Notes: generated by a model not told the origin, from the sequence alone. A stretch of 62,740 bases of DNA from Litchfieldia alkalitelluris (GCF_002153425.1 NZ_KZ119600.1:4522442-4585181), one strand, 5' to 3'. Positions 44,347-54,240 are shown, numbered from the stretch's first letter. Numbers and translations: made by a program.

Positions 44347-45009
44347 ATGGAACGTCATGTTTTAGTCGTATTCCCACACCCAGATGACGAAGCATTTGGC
44401 GTCGCTGGGACCATTTTATCCCATACTAAAGCAGGTACTCCCGTTACTTATGTATGCCTGACTCTAGGTGAAATGGGGAGAAATATGGGGAGACCTCTCA
44501 TTGCTAATCGGGAAACTTTACCTAAAATTCGCAAGCAAGAATTGGAAGAAGCATGTCGCTTATTAGGAGTCAAAGATTTGCGAAAATTTGGTTTGAGAGA
44601 TAAAATGGTTGAGTTTACAGATCAGAAATTATTAATTGATCGTATTTCCAGTGTAATTGAAGAAACAAATCCATCGTTGATTATCACTTTTTATCCTGGA
44701 TATGCTGTTCACCCAGATCACGATGCAACAGGAGCTGCTGTTATTCAAGCAGTACAACGCATGGAAAAGGGGAAGCGCCCAGTTATACATGCGATAGCTT
44801 TTTCAGAAGGCTGCGAGGAAGTGATTGGTGCACCAGACGTAGTAGTTAATATAGAGGAATTTGCCGAAGAGAAACTAAAGGTTATTGAAGCACATGAATC
44901 ACAAACTGCAGGATCAATTGAAGCTATGAAAGAGCAGTACTACAATGGTGATGATTATACGAAGCAGCGATTAACTAGGGAACGATTCTGGACCTATCCT
45001 CTAGATTAA
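44347..45009 (+). CDS. bshB2: bacillithiol biosynthesis deacetylase BshB2
   Basis: 220 residues from ATG 44347 behind AAGGAAG (the ATG at 44320 lacks a site). PIG-L/LmbE zinc deacetylase: metal motif PHPDDEAFG and a later His pair in AVHPDHDATG. In Bacillus it removes acetyl from GlcNAc-malate during bacillithiol synthesis, with overlap to BshB1. Last gene of the ATP-grasp-yojF-bshB2 run. Confidence 0.93.
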   Translation: MERHVLVVFPHPDDEAFGVAGTILSHTKAGTPVTYVCLTLGEMGRNMGRPLIANRETLPKIRKQELEEACRLLGVKDLRKFGLRDKMVEFTDQKLLIDRISSVIEETNPSLIITFYPGYAVHPDHDATGAAVIQAVQRMEKGKRPVIHAIAFSEGCEEVIGAPDVVVNIEEFAEEKLKVIEAHESQTAGSIEAMKEQYYNGDDYTKQRLTRERFWTYPLD

Positions 45010-45077
45010 GTTTGTATGCTTAGAACTTAGAACACACACCTTTCACCATAATGACTTGTGAATAATTAATAATTAGA

Positions 45078-45110
45078 AATACCGGGCAAAAACCGCTCGG
45101 TATTTTTTTT
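45078..45110 (+). terminator. intrinsic terminator of bshB2 operon
   Basis: AATACCGGGC pairs with GCTCGGTATT, followed by a run of eight T. Confidence 0.85.
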
Positions 45111-45224
45111 GATGGGGCTTGTATTTCTTTTAAAGAAAAGAACGTTTTTGGATTTAAATTTGCTTTAGTTAAATTGACCAAAGCATGAGAGTGTTGAGAC
45201 CAGATAAAACCTTGCGATTGCGAT

Positions 45225-45265
45225 AGTGCCCGGAGCTGTATGGCGGCAAGGATTTCGGGAACTAT
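45225..45265. repeat. solitary unit of the array 4 type
   Basis: AGTGCCCGGAGCT at 45225 and TCGGGAACTAT from 45255 have the same arm sequences and the same 30-bp offset as units of the array at 51607-52715, while the inner 17 bp are unrelated. It lies upstream of the MerR promoter. Confidence 0.7.
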
Positions 45266-45298
45266 TTCTAAAAAAGTCCTCATTTTTCTATTTGGCTC

Positions 45299-45329
45299 TT
45301 GATAGTGACGTTACGTCATTTTATATAAT
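45299..45329 (+). promoter_or_regulatory. MerR-type promoter with 19-bp spacer and operator
   Basis: TTGATA (45299-45304), a 19-bp spacer, TATAAT (45324-45329). The spacer carries the perfect dyad TGACGTTACGTCA (45306-45318). A long spacer with a central palindrome is the hallmark of MerR-family activation by DNA twisting. Confidence 0.82.
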
Positions 45330-45351
45330 AGAAATAGAGGGAGGTTTTTCC

Positions 45352-46116
45352 ATGATATCCATTAAAGAAGTCACAAAACAAACAGGTGTTACGGTAAGGA
45401 CATTGAGGCATTACCACCAAATTGGACTGTTGATACCTGCAGGTAAAACTGACGGTGGGCACCGTTTGTACGGAGAAAGTGAACTGAAAAAACTTCAGGA
45501 AATCCAGTTTTTAAAGTCATTAGGATTTACTTTAAAAGAGATAGACACGATGCTTGTGGACGAAGACCATGATTGGTTTAGCAGGCTGCAAGGCCAGTTG
45601 AAATACATCATCAGGGAAAAAGAGAAACTGGACCAAATGGAAAAGCTGATCACAGGTTTAATGAATGAATTTGCCCTTGAGGGGAAAGTAGATATACATC
45701 ACATACAGCAGCTCACCCATTTTTCCCAGCAAAACAAGTTCAAGCGGAAGGAATTTTTACAGCAACAGTTCACTGAGGGTAAAGAAAAAATAAATGAGCT
45801 CCTTCCAAATATAAACAGCGGTGACCCTGATACATTGGAATGGGTTGCTTTACTAGCACAAATAAAAAAGCATATGGCAAAAGGCGTTGATGCCATAGAA
45901 GTGCAACGTATCATACGAAGGATTTTGGAAAAAGATCAAGAGTTATTCGAAGGAAATGATGAGCTGTCCAATGCATTCTGGGAAGTTAGGAAGTCACAAG
46001 AGAAGTCACAATCTGCTGGCTTATATCCGATTGAACAAGAAGTACTTGATTTTCTAGAACAAGCAACTGAATTTTTCCTTAAAAATGAAGCTAGAAACAT
46101 AGGAGGCAAGAAATAA
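45352..46116 (+). CDS. MerR family transcriptional regulator
   Basis: 254 residues from ATG 45352 behind GGGAGG. N-terminal winged helix (SIKEVTKQTGVTVRTLRHYHQIGLL, GGHRLYGESELKKLQEIQFLKSLGFTLKEI), coiled coil about 75-105, and a helical C-terminal domain of about 140 residues similar to the TipAS-type drug-binding region. Likely activates its own operon from the 19-bp-spacer promoter when a ligand is bound. The next gene starts 2 bp after its stop. Confidence 0.93.
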   Translation: MISIKEVTKQTGVTVRTLRHYHQIGLLIPAGKTDGGHRLYGESELKKLQEIQFLKSLGFTLKEIDTMLVDEDHDWFSRLQGQLKYIIREKEKLDQMEKLITGLMNEFALEGKVDIHHIQQLTHFSQQNKFKRKEFLQQQFTEGKEKINELLPNINSGDPDTLEWVALLAQIKKHMAKGVDAIEVQRIIRRILEKDQELFEGNDELSNAFWEVRKSQEKSQSAGLYPIEQEVLDFLEQATEFFLKNEARNIGGKK

Positions 46117-46118
46117 CC

Positions 46119-46754
46119 ATGGAATTATTAATCGAATACCAATGGGGAATTTTTATTGTAGCAGAAATACTGTCTATATTTGCCCTCCTTCTATTTGGAT
46201 TTTTCCGCTATTTTTTAGTCAAAAAGAAGTTGAGCCTCCTTTTTATCTACGCTTTCCTTGCACTTGTAGGACTGGAAGCAGTCTTAGGTATACTAATTTA
46301 TCAATATACAGGGGAGTTCTCCACCTTCCAGCTCGTCATCACAATCTTTGTTATATATGCCTGTACGTTTGGGATCTTTGATTTCCTTCGATTGGATCGA
46401 TGGATGAGGAGAAAAGTTGGAGAATGGCGTGGCATAGAACTTTTAAGTGAAAAAGACTATTATATACTGGAAAGAAACAAAGATCCCAAGCTTAAAGCAA
46501 AAAAATATCGTTGGAGTGCAACAATACACATGATTGTTTTTTTGACAGTACAATTTATTTTCTGGTCTCTGGGAACCCAAGGCTTTCAAGAAATGCTTTC
46601 ATATATCACTGATTTTTCCTGGATAGAAGCTGGCACCTCAGAACAATCTCCATATCCAACTGAGACCCTATACTATATTGGCATGATCTGGTCCGTGGTT
46701 TTCATAGTGGACTTTCTCTATTCATGGTCTTACACAATCTTTCCATCCAAATAG
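46119..46754 (+). CDS. membrane protein co-expressed with the MerR regulator
   Basis: 211 residues with about six membrane segments: two near the N-terminus, more at 65-90, 130-150 and 190-210. A soluble RLDRWMRRKVGEWRGIELLSEKDYYILERNKDPKLKAKKYRW loop separates the halves. Overlapping spacing with merR means it is the regulator's likely target. No transporter motif recognised; a role in response to a hydrophobic compound is only inference. Confidence 0.75.
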   Translation: MELLIEYQWGIFIVAEILSIFALLLFGFFRYFLVKKKLSLLFIYAFLALVGLEAVLGILIYQYTGEFSTFQLVITIFVIYACTFGIFDFLRLDRWMRRKVGEWRGIELLSEKDYYILERNKDPKLKAKKYRWSATIHMIVFLTVQFIFWSLGTQGFQEMLSYITDFSWIEAGTSEQSPYPTETLYYIGMIWSVVFIVDFLYSWSYTIFPSK

Positions 46755-46760
46755 AATAAA

Positions 46761-46798
46761 AAGAATGAGCATCCTATAAATAAAGGTGCTCATTCTTT
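46761..46798. terminator. bidirectional terminator
   Basis: AAGAATGAGCA (46761-46771) and TGCTCATTCTT (46787-46797), between convergent genes. Confidence 0.8.
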
Positions 46799-46858
46799 AC
46801 TCATCTTTTATGCATAGTATAGTTTGCATCGAAATATTGATCCCTTTCACCAATTTTA

Positions 46859-47374
46859 TTATATGCTGTGATTATGAAGCCGGTCATATTTATAAGGAAG
46901 TGACTCCCCTGTTAACTCCTTTAAAACTGGTAAAAACTTTTTCGAAGATATCAATGCGAAGGAAAAGACGTGGTAATTATTCGGTAGTTTAGCTATTATT
47001 TCTAACCCTAAACGCTCTGATTCGATACGCACAATTTGTTTTATTTCCACCACTGTTTTTATTTTTCGGAACACTGGTACAAATAAAACAAAACTATCGG
47101 TCACGACAAGGTAACCCCTTCTTTCTCTCTTCAAGCGGATTGCATCTACGACTACAAGCGGCTCCTCATTAACCATCGCTCTCACTTTACTTTTCACAAT
47201 ATATCGATATAGTAAATCAAGGCCGAAAGATAAACAAAATGCCACGAGCAAGCTAGCGATCCCATAGATCCAACTCCACTGCCACATATATAAACTGCCA
47301 AACAGACCAAATAAAAGCCAACTTATTACATAACGTAAATACTTATCTGTAAATGGTCTCGAAACCTTCACCAT
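46859..47374 (-). CDS. membrane protein with C-terminal PH-like domain
   Basis: 171 residues from ATG 47374 behind GAGGGGGTG. Two membrane helices about 14-55, then an all-beta domain (GYLVVTDSFVLFVPVFRKIKTVVEIKQIVRIESERLG) like bacterial PH/GRAM domains. Function unknown. Confidence 0.68.
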   Translation of the reverse strand: MVKVSRPFTDKYLRYVISWLLFGLFGSLYMWQWSWIYGIASLLVAFCLSFGLDLLYRYIVKSKVRAMVNEEPLVVVDAIRLKRERRGYLVVTDSFVLFVPVFRKIKTVVEIKQIVRIESERLGLEIIAKLPNNYHVFSFALISSKKFLPVLKELTGESLPYKYDRLHNHSI

Positions 47375-47755
47375 ATGATTCACCCCCTCTTATTATAATT
47401 ATTCTTCATTGTACCTTCATAAGTTAGGTAAATTACTATAACATATTTTCGGAATATATTTAATACATTCTACTTTTTCTATCAAAACCTCTTATCTTTC
47501 TTAATCAAATTCGACAAAACATGACAAATACCTAATTATTCCTTTCAAGTAGCTAAAAAGATTTTATAATTAATCCACATAAGTAATTTCCCTTCATTAA
47601 ATATGATCAAACAGTTTTTTTGATAAGAAAAAGCTAGGACATATTACGCCCCAGCTCTTTACCCTGAACTAATATGGAATGGCTGACACCACATCAGAAA
47701 AAACTATATCAATATATCATTTGTTACAATAGTTCAGTAAATTCGATCTAATCTA
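47375..47755. other. 381-bp gap
   Basis: A weak hairpin at 47627-47662 (AAAAAGCTAGGACAT / CCCAGCTCTTT) is probably the terminator of the LTA-synthase-family gene. Otherwise AT-rich with no gene. Confidence 0.45.
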
Positions 47756-49597
47756 CTATTCCCTGAATCTAAACAAATCACTGTAGATGATCTCATCTGA
47801 ATAAAATAACTCCATTTCCCCTCGTTTTACAGCTTCTTCACAGTTTTCTAATGGTATTTCTTCACCTGATTTTTCCTCATAACAAACACCATGGTGAAAA
47901 ATTATCTCATCAGTTATTACATTCCCATTACGAAGAACTGCAAAGTCTTCTCGATCTTCAGCAAATAAGTCACTGCCGAACATAATTTTATCCTGTTCTG
48001 GAATTCCAAGGAGGTTCAAAATGGTAGGCATCACATCTATTTGACCTGAAACTGTATCCAACCTCTCCCCTTCCATTCCTGGAATGTGAATAATAAGGGG
48101 GACACGTTCCAACTTTATTTCTTCAACAGGATCAATTTCTTTTCCAAGAAACTTCTCCAGTTCATCATAATGACTGTTTGCTATCCCGTAATGATCCCCG
48201 TACATGATAAGAATCGTATTTTCGTATAATCCCTCATCTTTTAAGCCCTCAACTAGAACCTTCATTGCCTCATCTGTATATCGAACTGTAGGGAAGTATT
48301 GATTGACAATCTCACTTTCTGAATCATAAGGATCAATAAAATGATCTTCTTGCCCTAATTCATAAGGGAAATGGTTTGTTAAGGTTAGGAAGGTACTATA
48401 AAACGGCTCTGGAAGCTCCTTCACATATTCCATAGACTGTTCAATCCAGTCAATGTCTTTCATTCCCCAGCCTACTGAATTTTCTTCAGTAATCTCATAA
48501 TCTTCCATTTCATAAAATCTATCATAGCCAAAGTTTTCATACATAATATCTCGGTTATAAAAAGTTTCAGTATTTGCATGGAATGATGCATTATAGTAGC
48601 CTTGTTCCTTTAAAATGCCAGGTAGTGCTTCAAATTCATTGTCTGTATGGGTGTGAAACACAGCCCCTCGTCCTAATGGATAAAGGGAATTGTTTATAAG
48701 GAACTCTGCATCGGATGTTTTCCCTTGACCAGTTTGATAATAAAAGTTTTCAAAATAAAAGCTCTCTTCAATCAACTCATTTAAAAATGGTGTTATTTCC
48801 TCTCCGTGTATCGTTTCACCAATTACAAAGCTCTCGACTGATTCAAGGGAAACGACGACGACATTCATGTCCTCTGCAACACCAAACATATCTTTATTAG
48901 GTTCTACCCTATTCTCTTCCAAATACCGTTCAATATTCCACCAGTCACCCACATCAGCAAATACAGTTTGTGTGCTAGTTAGGGTATGCACCCCCGCATC
49001 ATACACATAAAAGTTGTAGATACCCATTGACTGCACGAGATGGTCCCGGTTAAAAGAATGTGTGCGAGTTTCAGGGTGATTAAATTGAATGAGACCAACA
49101 ATTGTCAGCACAATCACTGCAATGACAGCAAATTTACTCCTCGTTTGTTTAAAGGAGGTCTGTGTGACGGTTAATACTGCTGGCGTTTTAAACATAAAAT
49201 ATCCAATAAGCAGTACATCTACAAAAAAGAAAACGTCGTACCATTGAATAAGGGCAAAGATACTAGTACTTAAATCTCCCATATTCGCCCCCATGACTAA
49301 CATGGGAAGCGTGATAATATCGCTAAACTCTCGAAAATAAACTGAGTTGGAGTAAAGCACGATTGATAACAATAAACTAATAATGAAATAGTATTTAGGC
49401 TGTACCTTTGGTTTGAACAGAACACCGATACTAAACACAACTAATAAAAAAGCAAGGGGATTCACAGCAAAAATAATCGCTTCCAAGTATTTATTTATAT
49501 TGATGTTAAACGTTAGGCTAGAAATCACAAAAGTCTTTACCCACAATATCCCAAGGCAAAGTAACATGAATCTATGACTTTTAAAAAAGGATTTCAT
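47756..49597 (-). CDS. lipoteichoic acid synthase family protein (LtaS-like)
   Basis: 613 residues: five membrane helices (to about 175) then an extracellular sulfatase-like domain. Metal/catalytic motifs: VVVSLES (Glu252), nucleophile Thr294 in YQTGQGKTSDAEF, GMKDIDW, and MYGDHYGIA. LtaS polymerises glycerol-phosphate from phosphatidylglycerol; paralogues act as primase or stress enzymes, and sequence alone does not tell which. Monocistronic. Confidence 0.92.
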   Translation of the reverse strand: MKSFFKSHRFMLLCLGILWVKTFVISSLTFNININKYLEAIIFAVNPLAFLLVVFSIGVLFKPKVQPKYYFIISLLLSIVLYSNSVYFREFSDIITLPMLVMGANMGDLSTSIFALIQWYDVFFFVDVLLIGYFMFKTPAVLTVTQTSFKQTRSKFAVIAVIVLTIVGLIQFNHPETRTHSFNRDHLVQSMGIYNFYVYDAGVHTLTSTQTVFADVGDWWNIERYLEENRVEPNKDMFGVAEDMNVVVVSLESVESFVIGETIHGEEITPFLNELIEESFYFENFYYQTGQGKTSDAEFLINNSLYPLGRGAVFHTHTDNEFEALPGILKEQGYYNASFHANTETFYNRDIMYENFGYDRFYEMEDYEITEENSVGWGMKDIDWIEQSMEYVKELPEPFYSTFLTLTNHFPYELGQEDHFIDPYDSESEIVNQYFPTVRYTDEAMKVLVEGLKDEGLYENTILIMYGDHYGIANSHYDELEKFLGKEIDPVEEIKLERVPLIIHIPGMEGERLDTVSGQIDVMPTILNLLGIPEQDKIMFGSDLFAEDREDFAVLRNGNVITDEIIFHHGVCYEEKSGEEIPLENCEEAVKRGEMELFYSDEIIYSDLFRFRE

Positions 49598-50026
49598 GAT
49601 TTGTCTTCCTTTCTATGATCTTTATAGACCATGTAAAACAATCCCATATTTATGGAAATGTATATATCATTTTATGTTATTAGACGTATCTGGCACAACA
49701 AAAGTTGCAGGTTTACATATTTTTATAGATTCATTGATTGAATACCACAATTCGACGACAGTTAATCTAGTTTTTATCAAGATTTGTCCAATCCTAATAG
49801 TCACGTCCATTATTTACGTCTTATCCAATATTACTTTCGAGTCTCGAAGTTTCATCATTGCATAAAAACTGTTACAATAAAACCGAAGTTAAAACAAAAT
49901 AAAGACTTTTCTAAAGGACCTGTTAAGCTTTGATGTGTGATCTTTTGTTTCAGGTACATACGTTACAGTAAATCAGCATTTTCTTTTAACAGAGCCATCT
50001 ATAAAAAAATGAAAAGGGAGATGACT
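49598..50026. other. 429-bp gap between divergent ltaS-like gene and ampS
   Basis: AT-rich. In-frame upstream ATGs of ampS (49937, 50008, 50021) lack proper ribosome sites. No repeat unit or gene recognised. Confidence 0.4.
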
Positions 50027-51259
50027 ATGACTCAATTTAACGAAAAACTCGAAAAATATGCAGAACTTGCTGTAAAAGTTGGTGTTAATGTTCAGCAAGG
50101 TCAGACGCTTGTTGTGAATGCACCTATCGCTTCTGTCGACTTCGTACGGTTAATCGCTAAGAAAGCTTATGAAGCAGGAGCAAAAAACGTTCATGTTGAA
50201 TGGAACGACGATGATTTAACTCGCATGAAGTACGACATGGCACCTTTTGAAGCATTTACAGAATTCCCAACCTGGAAAGCGAGAGGATTTGAAGAGCTTG
50301 AAGAAAATGGTGCAGCATTTATGTCTATTAAATCCACTGACCCTGAACTATTAAAGGGCGTTGACGGCAAAAAAATTGCAGCTGCTAATAAAGCAGCAGG
50401 CCAAGCAATGGACAAATATCGAGAATACATACAAACAGACAAAGTAAGTTGGTTAGTAATTTCGGCTCCTTCTAAATCGTGGGCCGCTAAAGTATTCCCT
50501 AATATACCAGAAGAAGAGCAAGAAGCAAAACTTTGGGAAGCGATGTTTGAAGCAGTTCGTATAAACACGCCAGACCCAGTAGCAGCTTGGAAAGAACATG
50601 ATCAGACTCTTCAAGATAAATCAAAGACTTTAAATGAAAAGAAGTATAAGAAGCTTCATTATAAAGCACCTGGAACAGACTTAACAATTGAGCTACCTGA
50701 AGGTCACATTTGGGTTGGTGGTGGCGGCCCTAACCAGGATGGCGTTCATTTTGTTGCAAATATGCCAACAGAGGAAGTTTTCACCGCAGCTAAAAAAGAT
50801 GGTGTAAATGGAACTGTTTCTAACACGAAGCCACTAAACTATGGTGGAAACACAATTGATGGGTTCACCCTGACTTTTGAAAACGGAAAAGTAGTAGATT
50901 TCAAGGCAGAAGTAGGAGAAGAAACTTTACAACATCTACTTGATACAGATGAAGGTGCCCGTCACATTGGTGAGGTTGCATTAGTTCCTCACAGTTCACC
51001 GATTTCCCAGTCTGGCATTCTTTTCTACAACACTTTATATGACGAAAATGCATCAAACCACCTTGCACTAGGTAGTGCCTATCCTACAAACGTAAAGGGC
51101 GGGGCACAAATGACGAAGGAAGAGCTTGAGGAAAATGGAATTAACACAAGTATTACACATGTTGATTTCATGATGGGATCTGGAGAAATGGACATTGATG
51201 GCATTAAAGAAGACGGAACCGTTGAACCAGTCTTCCGTAAAGGCGAATGGGCTTTTTAA
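50027..51259 (+). CDS. ampS: M29 family aminopeptidase AmpS
   Basis: 410 residues from ATG 50027 behind AAAGGGAG, exactly the length of B. subtilis AmpS. Cytosolic dinuclear metallo-aminopeptidase. Family motifs: NVQQGQTLVVNAPI at the N-terminus, ELPEGHIWVGGG, NMPTEEVFTAAKKDGVNGTV, GEVALVPHSSPISQSG, LFYNTLYDENASNHLALGSAY and VDFMMGSGEMDIDG, with the Glu/His/Asp metal ligands. Confidence 0.96.
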   Translation: MTQFNEKLEKYAELAVKVGVNVQQGQTLVVNAPIASVDFVRLIAKKAYEAGAKNVHVEWNDDDLTRMKYDMAPFEAFTEFPTWKARGFEELEENGAAFMSIKSTDPELLKGVDGKKIAAANKAAGQAMDKYREYIQTDKVSWLVISAPSKSWAAKVFPNIPEEEQEAKLWEAMFEAVRINTPDPVAAWKEHDQTLQDKSKTLNEKKYKKLHYKAPGTDLTIELPEGHIWVGGGGPNQDGVHFVANMPTEEVFTAAKKDGVNGTVSNTKPLNYGGNTIDGFTLTFENGKVVDFKAEVGEETLQHLLDTDEGARHIGEVALVPHSSPISQSGILFYNTLYDENASNHLALGSAYPTNVKGGAQMTKEELEENGINTSITHVDFMMGSGEMDIDGIKEDGTVEPVFRKGEWAF

Positions 51260-51261
51260 TT

Positions 51262-51325
51262 AGAAATTAGAGTTTGGGATTTGGAATTTTGGATTTGGAA
51301 TTTTGAGTTTGGAATTTAGCGGTCA
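51262..51325. repeat. GGATTTGGAATTTT low-complexity tract
   Basis: Repeated TTTGG(A/G)ATTT steps directly after ampS. No coding sense. Confidence 0.5.
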
Positions 51326-51431
51326 AACTGCTCATTGCGTTCTTTAAGGCGCTAGGAGCAATTACTGCGATCAATACTACCGTAGAATTAACTGTGGTTA
51401 CTTCGAAATGCGTTCAATGTAGCCGTAGCAG

Positions 51432-51482
51432 TCACCCTTGGTCAAAAAGCTAATTATAGCTTGTGGCCAAGGGTGATTTTTG
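51432..51482 (+). terminator. intrinsic terminator of ampS
   Basis: TCACCCTTGG pairs with CCAAGGGTGA with inner AAGCT/AGCTT; T-rich after it. Confidence 0.75.
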
Positions 51483-51606
51483 ATTTTTGCTTTTTTTGTT
51501 TTTTTGTTTTTTTGTGTTTTTAAGCATAGGGGATTTAATTAGTAAGCTCCATTTTCATTCTAACTGCGCTTGCGCGGCTTTACTTAGGGAACACTCAGTG
51601 CTGAAT

Positions 51607-52715
51607 AGTTCCCGGAGCTATTGACTCAACTTTGCTTCGGGCACTATCAACCTATATTAGTGCCCGGAACACTCCACTCAACTTCGCTCCGGGCACTATC
51701 TAACAATATTAGTGCCCGGAGCTCTCCATTCAACTTTGCTTCGGGCACTATCAACCTATATTAGTGCCCGGAGCTCTCCATCCAACTTCGCTTCGGGCAC
51801 TATCAACCTAGAATAGTGCCCAGAACACTCCATTCAACTTTGCTTCGGGCACTATCAACCTAGAATAGTGCCCGGAACACTCCATTCAACTTCGCTTCGG
51901 GCACTATCAACCTAGAATAGTGCCCGGAACACTCCATTCAACTTCGCTTCGGGCACTATCAACCTATATTAGTGCCCGGAGCTCTCCATCCAACTTCGCT
52001 TCGGGCACTATTAAACAATATTAGTGCCCGAAACACTCCACTCAACTTCGCTTCGAGCACTATCAACCTATATTAGTGCCCGGAACACTCCATTCAACTT
52101 TGCTTCGGGCACTATCTAACAATATTAGTGCCCGGAGCTTTCCATTCAACTTTGCTTCGGGCACTATCAACCTAGAATAGTGACCGAAACACTCCACTCA
52201 ACTTCGCTCCGGGCACTATCAACCTATATTAGTGCCCGGAGCTCTCCATTCAACTTTGCTTCGGGCACTATCTAACAATATTAGTGCCCGGAGCTTTCCA
52301 TTCAACTTCGCTTCGGGCACTATCAACCTATATTAGTGCCCAAAACACTCCATTCAACTTCGCTTCGGGCACTATCTAACAATATTAGTGACCGGAGCTT
52401 TCCAATCAACTTTGCTTCGGGCACTATCTAACAATATTAGTGCCCGAAACACTCCACTCAACTTTGCTTCGGGCACTATCTAACAATATTAGTGCCCGAA
52501 ACACTCCACTCAACTTCGCTTCGGGAACTATCAACCTATATTAGTGCCCGAAACACTTCACTCAACTTCGCTTCGGGCACTATCAACTTAGAATAGTGCT
52601 CGGAGCAATCGACTCAGCTTTGTTTCGGGCACTATCTAACAATATTAGTGCCCGGAGCTCTCCAATCTACTTCACTCCGAGCACTATCAACCAAAAATAA
52701 AGCTCGGAGCACACT
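51607..52715. repeat. tandem array 4: twenty-one 52-bp palindromic units plus a partial one
   Basis: Units start at 51607 and every 52 bp to 52647 without a single indel, then a decayed partial unit at 52699. Arms AGTGCCCGG(A/G) and TTCGGGCACT span 39 bp; middle AGCTCTCCATTCAACTTTGC-like; linker ATCAACCTATATT or ATCTAACAATATT, alternating. Lies between ampS and the AGCS transporter, both on the plus strand. Confidence 0.95.
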
Positions 52716-52845
52716 GAACATAACCTCCAGCGCCACTCCCACCAACCACTTCAAAAAAAATTTACATTTTCTGAGACAAAACTATTTCTATTTTTCTGAA
52801 TATTAAATATAATTTAAACAACTTATATATAAGGGGGTCTTTTTA

Positions 52846-54210
52846 TTGGTAGAAACTATTGAAGGAATAATTGGTAGTGTTAACGATGTCGTCTGGGGCA
52901 TCCCAATGCTTGTTTTAATCGTAGGTACAGGTGTTTATTTAACATTTCGATTGGCATTTTTACAATTCCGTACTCTTCCTTACGCATTAAAACTTGTTTT
53001 TACCCGCCAAGGGCACGACAAAGAATCTAAAGGTGACATCACGCATTATCAAGCTTTGACAACAGCATTGGCAGCAACCATCGGAACAGGGAACATCGCC
53101 GGGGTTGCCGCAGCCGTATTCCTCGGTGGACCTGGCGCCGTGTTCTGGATGTGGATCACCGCATTATTTGGGATGGCAACGAAATATGCTGAGGCCATTC
53201 TAGCTGTGAAATACCGCGTTCAGGGGAAAAACGGGGAATATTCCGGTGGTCCAATGTATTACTTAGAGAAAGGGCTAAAGCAGAAATGGTTAGCAGTATT
53301 GTTTGCTATATTCGGGGCTTTAGCAGCCTTCGGTATCGGTAATGTCGTACAGGCAAATGAAGTTTCCTCCGCTCTAGGTGGAACCTTTAACATTCCGACA
53401 TGGGTTACTGGTATTGTTTTAACAGTATTAGCTGGTCTTGTTATTCTTGGTGGTATTAAAAGCATAGGTAAAGTAACGGCTTATTTCGTACCTATCATGG
53501 CACTCTTCTATATCGGTGCTGGTGTTGTCTTAATGGTCATGAACTTTGATCTCGTACCAGCAGCAGTTGGACTTATTTTCACAGATGCTTTCACTGGGCA
53601 GGCAGTAGCAGGTGGTGCCATCGGTGCTGTAATCCGTTGGGGGGTTGCACGTGGAGTATTCTCTAACGAGGCAGGTCTCGGGTCCGCACCAATTGCAGCA
53701 GCTGCAGCAAAAACGGATTATCCAGGACGTCAAGCACTCGTATCCATGACACAAGTATTTATCGATACAATCATCGTGTGTTCCATCACTGGTATTACTA
53801 TCGTTATGGGTAACTTGTATCTAGGTGACCTCTCAGGTGCAGCATTAACATCTAGCACTTTCGAGTTCTTCCTTGGAACAACAGGTGGTGCTATCGTTTC
53901 TATCGGCCTTGCGTTCTTCGCATTCTCAACGATTCTTGGTTGGTCTTATTACGGTGAAAAATGCTTTGGTTACTTATTTAAAGAGGAAAGTATTAAATTT
54001 TACCGTATCGTATTTGTTCTCTTCATTCTTGTCGGTGCACTAGGTTCAAACGATATTATCTGGGGCTTCGCAGATATTATGAACGGACTTATGGCTGTTC
54101 CGAACTTAATTGGTCTCCTTGGTCTGTCAGGAATTGTAGTAACAGAAACGCACCGATTCTTGAAGGTAGCTAAGCAAGAGAAGGAAGATGCGAAATCTGA
54201 AGCAAGTTAA
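52846..54210 (+). CDS. sodium:alanine/glutamine symporter (AGCS family)
   Basis: 454 residues, TTG start behind AAGGGGGT. About ten to eleven membrane helices; AGCS signature in ALAATIGTGNIAGVAAAVFLGGPGAVFWMWITALFGMATKYAE and GVARGVFSNEAGLGSAPIAAA. Imports small neutral amino acids with sodium; the B. subtilis relative AlsT carries glutamine. Terminator follows. Confidence 0.94.
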   Translation: MVETIEGIIGSVNDVVWGIPMLVLIVGTGVYLTFRLAFLQFRTLPYALKLVFTRQGHDKESKGDITHYQALTTALAATIGTGNIAGVAAAVFLGGPGAVFWMWITALFGMATKYAEAILAVKYRVQGKNGEYSGGPMYYLEKGLKQKWLAVLFAIFGALAAFGIGNVVQANEVSSALGGTFNIPTWVTGIVLTVLAGLVILGGIKSIGKVTAYFVPIMALFYIGAGVVLMVMNFDLVPAAVGLIFTDAFTGQAVAGGAIGAVIRWGVARGVFSNEAGLGSAPIAAAAAKTDYPGRQALVSMTQVFIDTIIVCSITGITIVMGNLYLGDLSGAALTSSTFEFFLGTTGGAIVSIGLAFFAFSTILGWSYYGEKCFGYLFKEESIKFYRIVFVLFILVGALGSNDIIWGFADIMNGLMAVPNLIGLLGLSGIVVTETHRFLKVAKQEKEDAKSEAS

Positions 54211-54240
54211 TAGGATAAGGATAGTTTCTTCGAAAAAATC

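Noticed and set aside
51607-52715. CRISPR array
   Set aside because: No unique spacers: core and linker are repeated as well as the arms, and there are no cas genes in the window.
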